Of a DNA stretch of 16,956 nucleotides, positions 16,402-16,956 are shown in pieces. The stretch comes from Nymphaea colorata (taxonomy: Eukaryota > Streptophyta > Magnoliopsida > Nymphaeales > Nymphaeaceae), in NCBI RefSeq assembly GCF_008831285.2, contig NW_022204703.1, positions 1-16,956 of the forward strand, in the 5' to 3' direction. Within the stretch, counting starts at the first letter, position 1. Each line of letters opens with the position of its first letter. The notes below the pieces were generated by a model. That model did no database searches. It was not told the origin of the DNA and saw only the letters and a list, made by a program, of their open reading frames with translations. The position numbers and the translations under genes were made by a program.

Positions 16402-16956
16402 ATGGAAGAGTAAAAGCCAAAGCTTAACCCAAAGAGAGCAATAGTTTTCTTCCGAGGAACACCCAAGGATTTGATTAACATGACGCATACCGAAAAGCGG
16501 AGGAGACAATGAAGAAGATTTTGCAAAATCTGGAATCGGAGAAACACAAATACGGACCAACAGCCTTCGAAGGCTATCACGTTTACAATTACTCGGGTAT
16601 GCCTCCGGATTAGGAGAAGAAATAGAGCAAAGCTAGAAAGATAAAATAAACATAGCGGAGATATCATAATGTCTTGTACTCCTTGGACGTTGAGACTCGA
16701 CAGCAGCATGAAGCCAAATAGAAAGATATATACTTCGCTGTTGTGTAAGTCAACAAATCAGGAGCAACAAAAGGTTACTAAAGAGATAAGGTTGAAAGGC
16801 GCATCTAAGCACTGATTGAAGTACGTGCCAAAAAAGGTTGGAAGGCTCCAGTAGCAGCGTCTCGGGTAATATTATTTGGCGAGACTCACCTATCCCAGAC
16901 TTATAATAAGGAGGGCTGGGAAAAGAAAAATGACATGCTCAGGGGATATTTGGTCA
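16402..16956 (+). CDS. Lysine-rich hypothetical protein (copy 2), 5' part
   Basis: ATG is at 16402 and the frame runs off the window. After one correction (TTT for TTTT near 16473) a single frame is open to the edge: RAIVFFRGTPKDF, YRKAEETMKKILQNLESEKH, KYGPTAFEGYHVYNY, VLYSLDVETRQQHEAKQKDI, YFAVVQVNKSGATKGYQRDK, SRVILFGETHLSQTYNKEGW, MLRGYLV. TAA/TAG codons are read as Gln. It is less damaged than copy 1 and is the better guide to the true frame. Differences from copy 1 are mostly amino-acid changing. Family not recognised. Confidence 0.7.

Larger units (their letters stand above)
15160..16956. repeat. Tandem segmental duplication, copy 2 (cut by window edge)
   Basis: This is the second copy of the segment at 11940-13870, with the same gene order: C-terminal tail of a plus-strand gene, minus-strand charged protein, plus-strand lysine-rich protein. 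The left part is much more diverged than the right part. The copy continues past the end of the window. Confidence 0.8.

Noticed and set aside
11940-16956. Transposon or telomere-bearing element as the cause of the repeats
   Set aside because: I found no terminal inverted repeats, telomeric repeats, target duplications or transposase-like protein; repeat content is ordinary genes.

Overview
This window looks like nuclear DNA of a ciliate that reads TAA and TAG as glutamine and keeps TGA as its only stop. Recognisable eukaryotic proteins (a ciliary dynein light intermediate chain, the dynein-assembly factor ZMYND10, a phosphoinositide phospholipase C and a BET bromodomain protein) become readable only under this code. 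The genes are tightly packed on both strands. They are interrupted by very short GT-AG introns, and seven of these are exactly 20 nt long. I cannot name the species. The tiny introns recall heterotrich, karyorelict or Paramecium-like ciliates more than the long-intron spirotrichs, but that is inference.

Layout, left to right. 48-239 (-) is a small proline/acidic-rich protein. 401-1443 (-) is a DYNC2LI1 homologue with three 20-nt introns. 1683-1853 (-) is a small basic protein. 1895-2804 (-) is a helical, charged protein with one 20-nt intron and one probable 17-nt intron. 2938-5275 (+) is a phosphoinositide-specific phospholipase C with EF-hand, X, Y and C2 regions. 5365-6374 (-) is a BET-type protein with one bromodomain and a NET domain. 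6632-9160 (+) is a large protein with a beta-rich N-terminus and a helical C-terminus. 9170-10015 (-) is an unrecognised membrane-anchored protein. 10041-11500 (-) is an intact ZMYND10. 11565-12086 (+) is a small protein with a signal peptide and three membrane segments.

From about 11.9 kb to the right edge the window holds two diverged tandem copies of a roughly 3.1-3.3 kb segment. Each copy contains the C-terminal tail of a small plus-strand gene, a minus-strand gene with a charged product, and a plus-strand gene for an unrecognised lysine-rich protein (13312 onward; 16402 onward, cut by the window edge).

Several genes (phospholipase C, BET, DYNC2LI1, the repeated genes) need one-base corrections, nearly all at short homopolymers, for otherwise conserved domains to stay in frame. 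ZMYND10, 9170-10015, 11565-12086 and 1895-2804 do not. This pattern fits residual long-read consensus errors best, with real pseudogene decay possible in the repeat copies. Functionally the window is a mix: cilium building (DYNC2LI1 for retrograde intraflagellar transport, ZMYND10 for axonemal dynein preassembly), lipid/calcium signalling (PLC), chromatin reading (BET) and unknowns. No tRNA, rRNA, CRISPR array, transposon or virus gene was seen.
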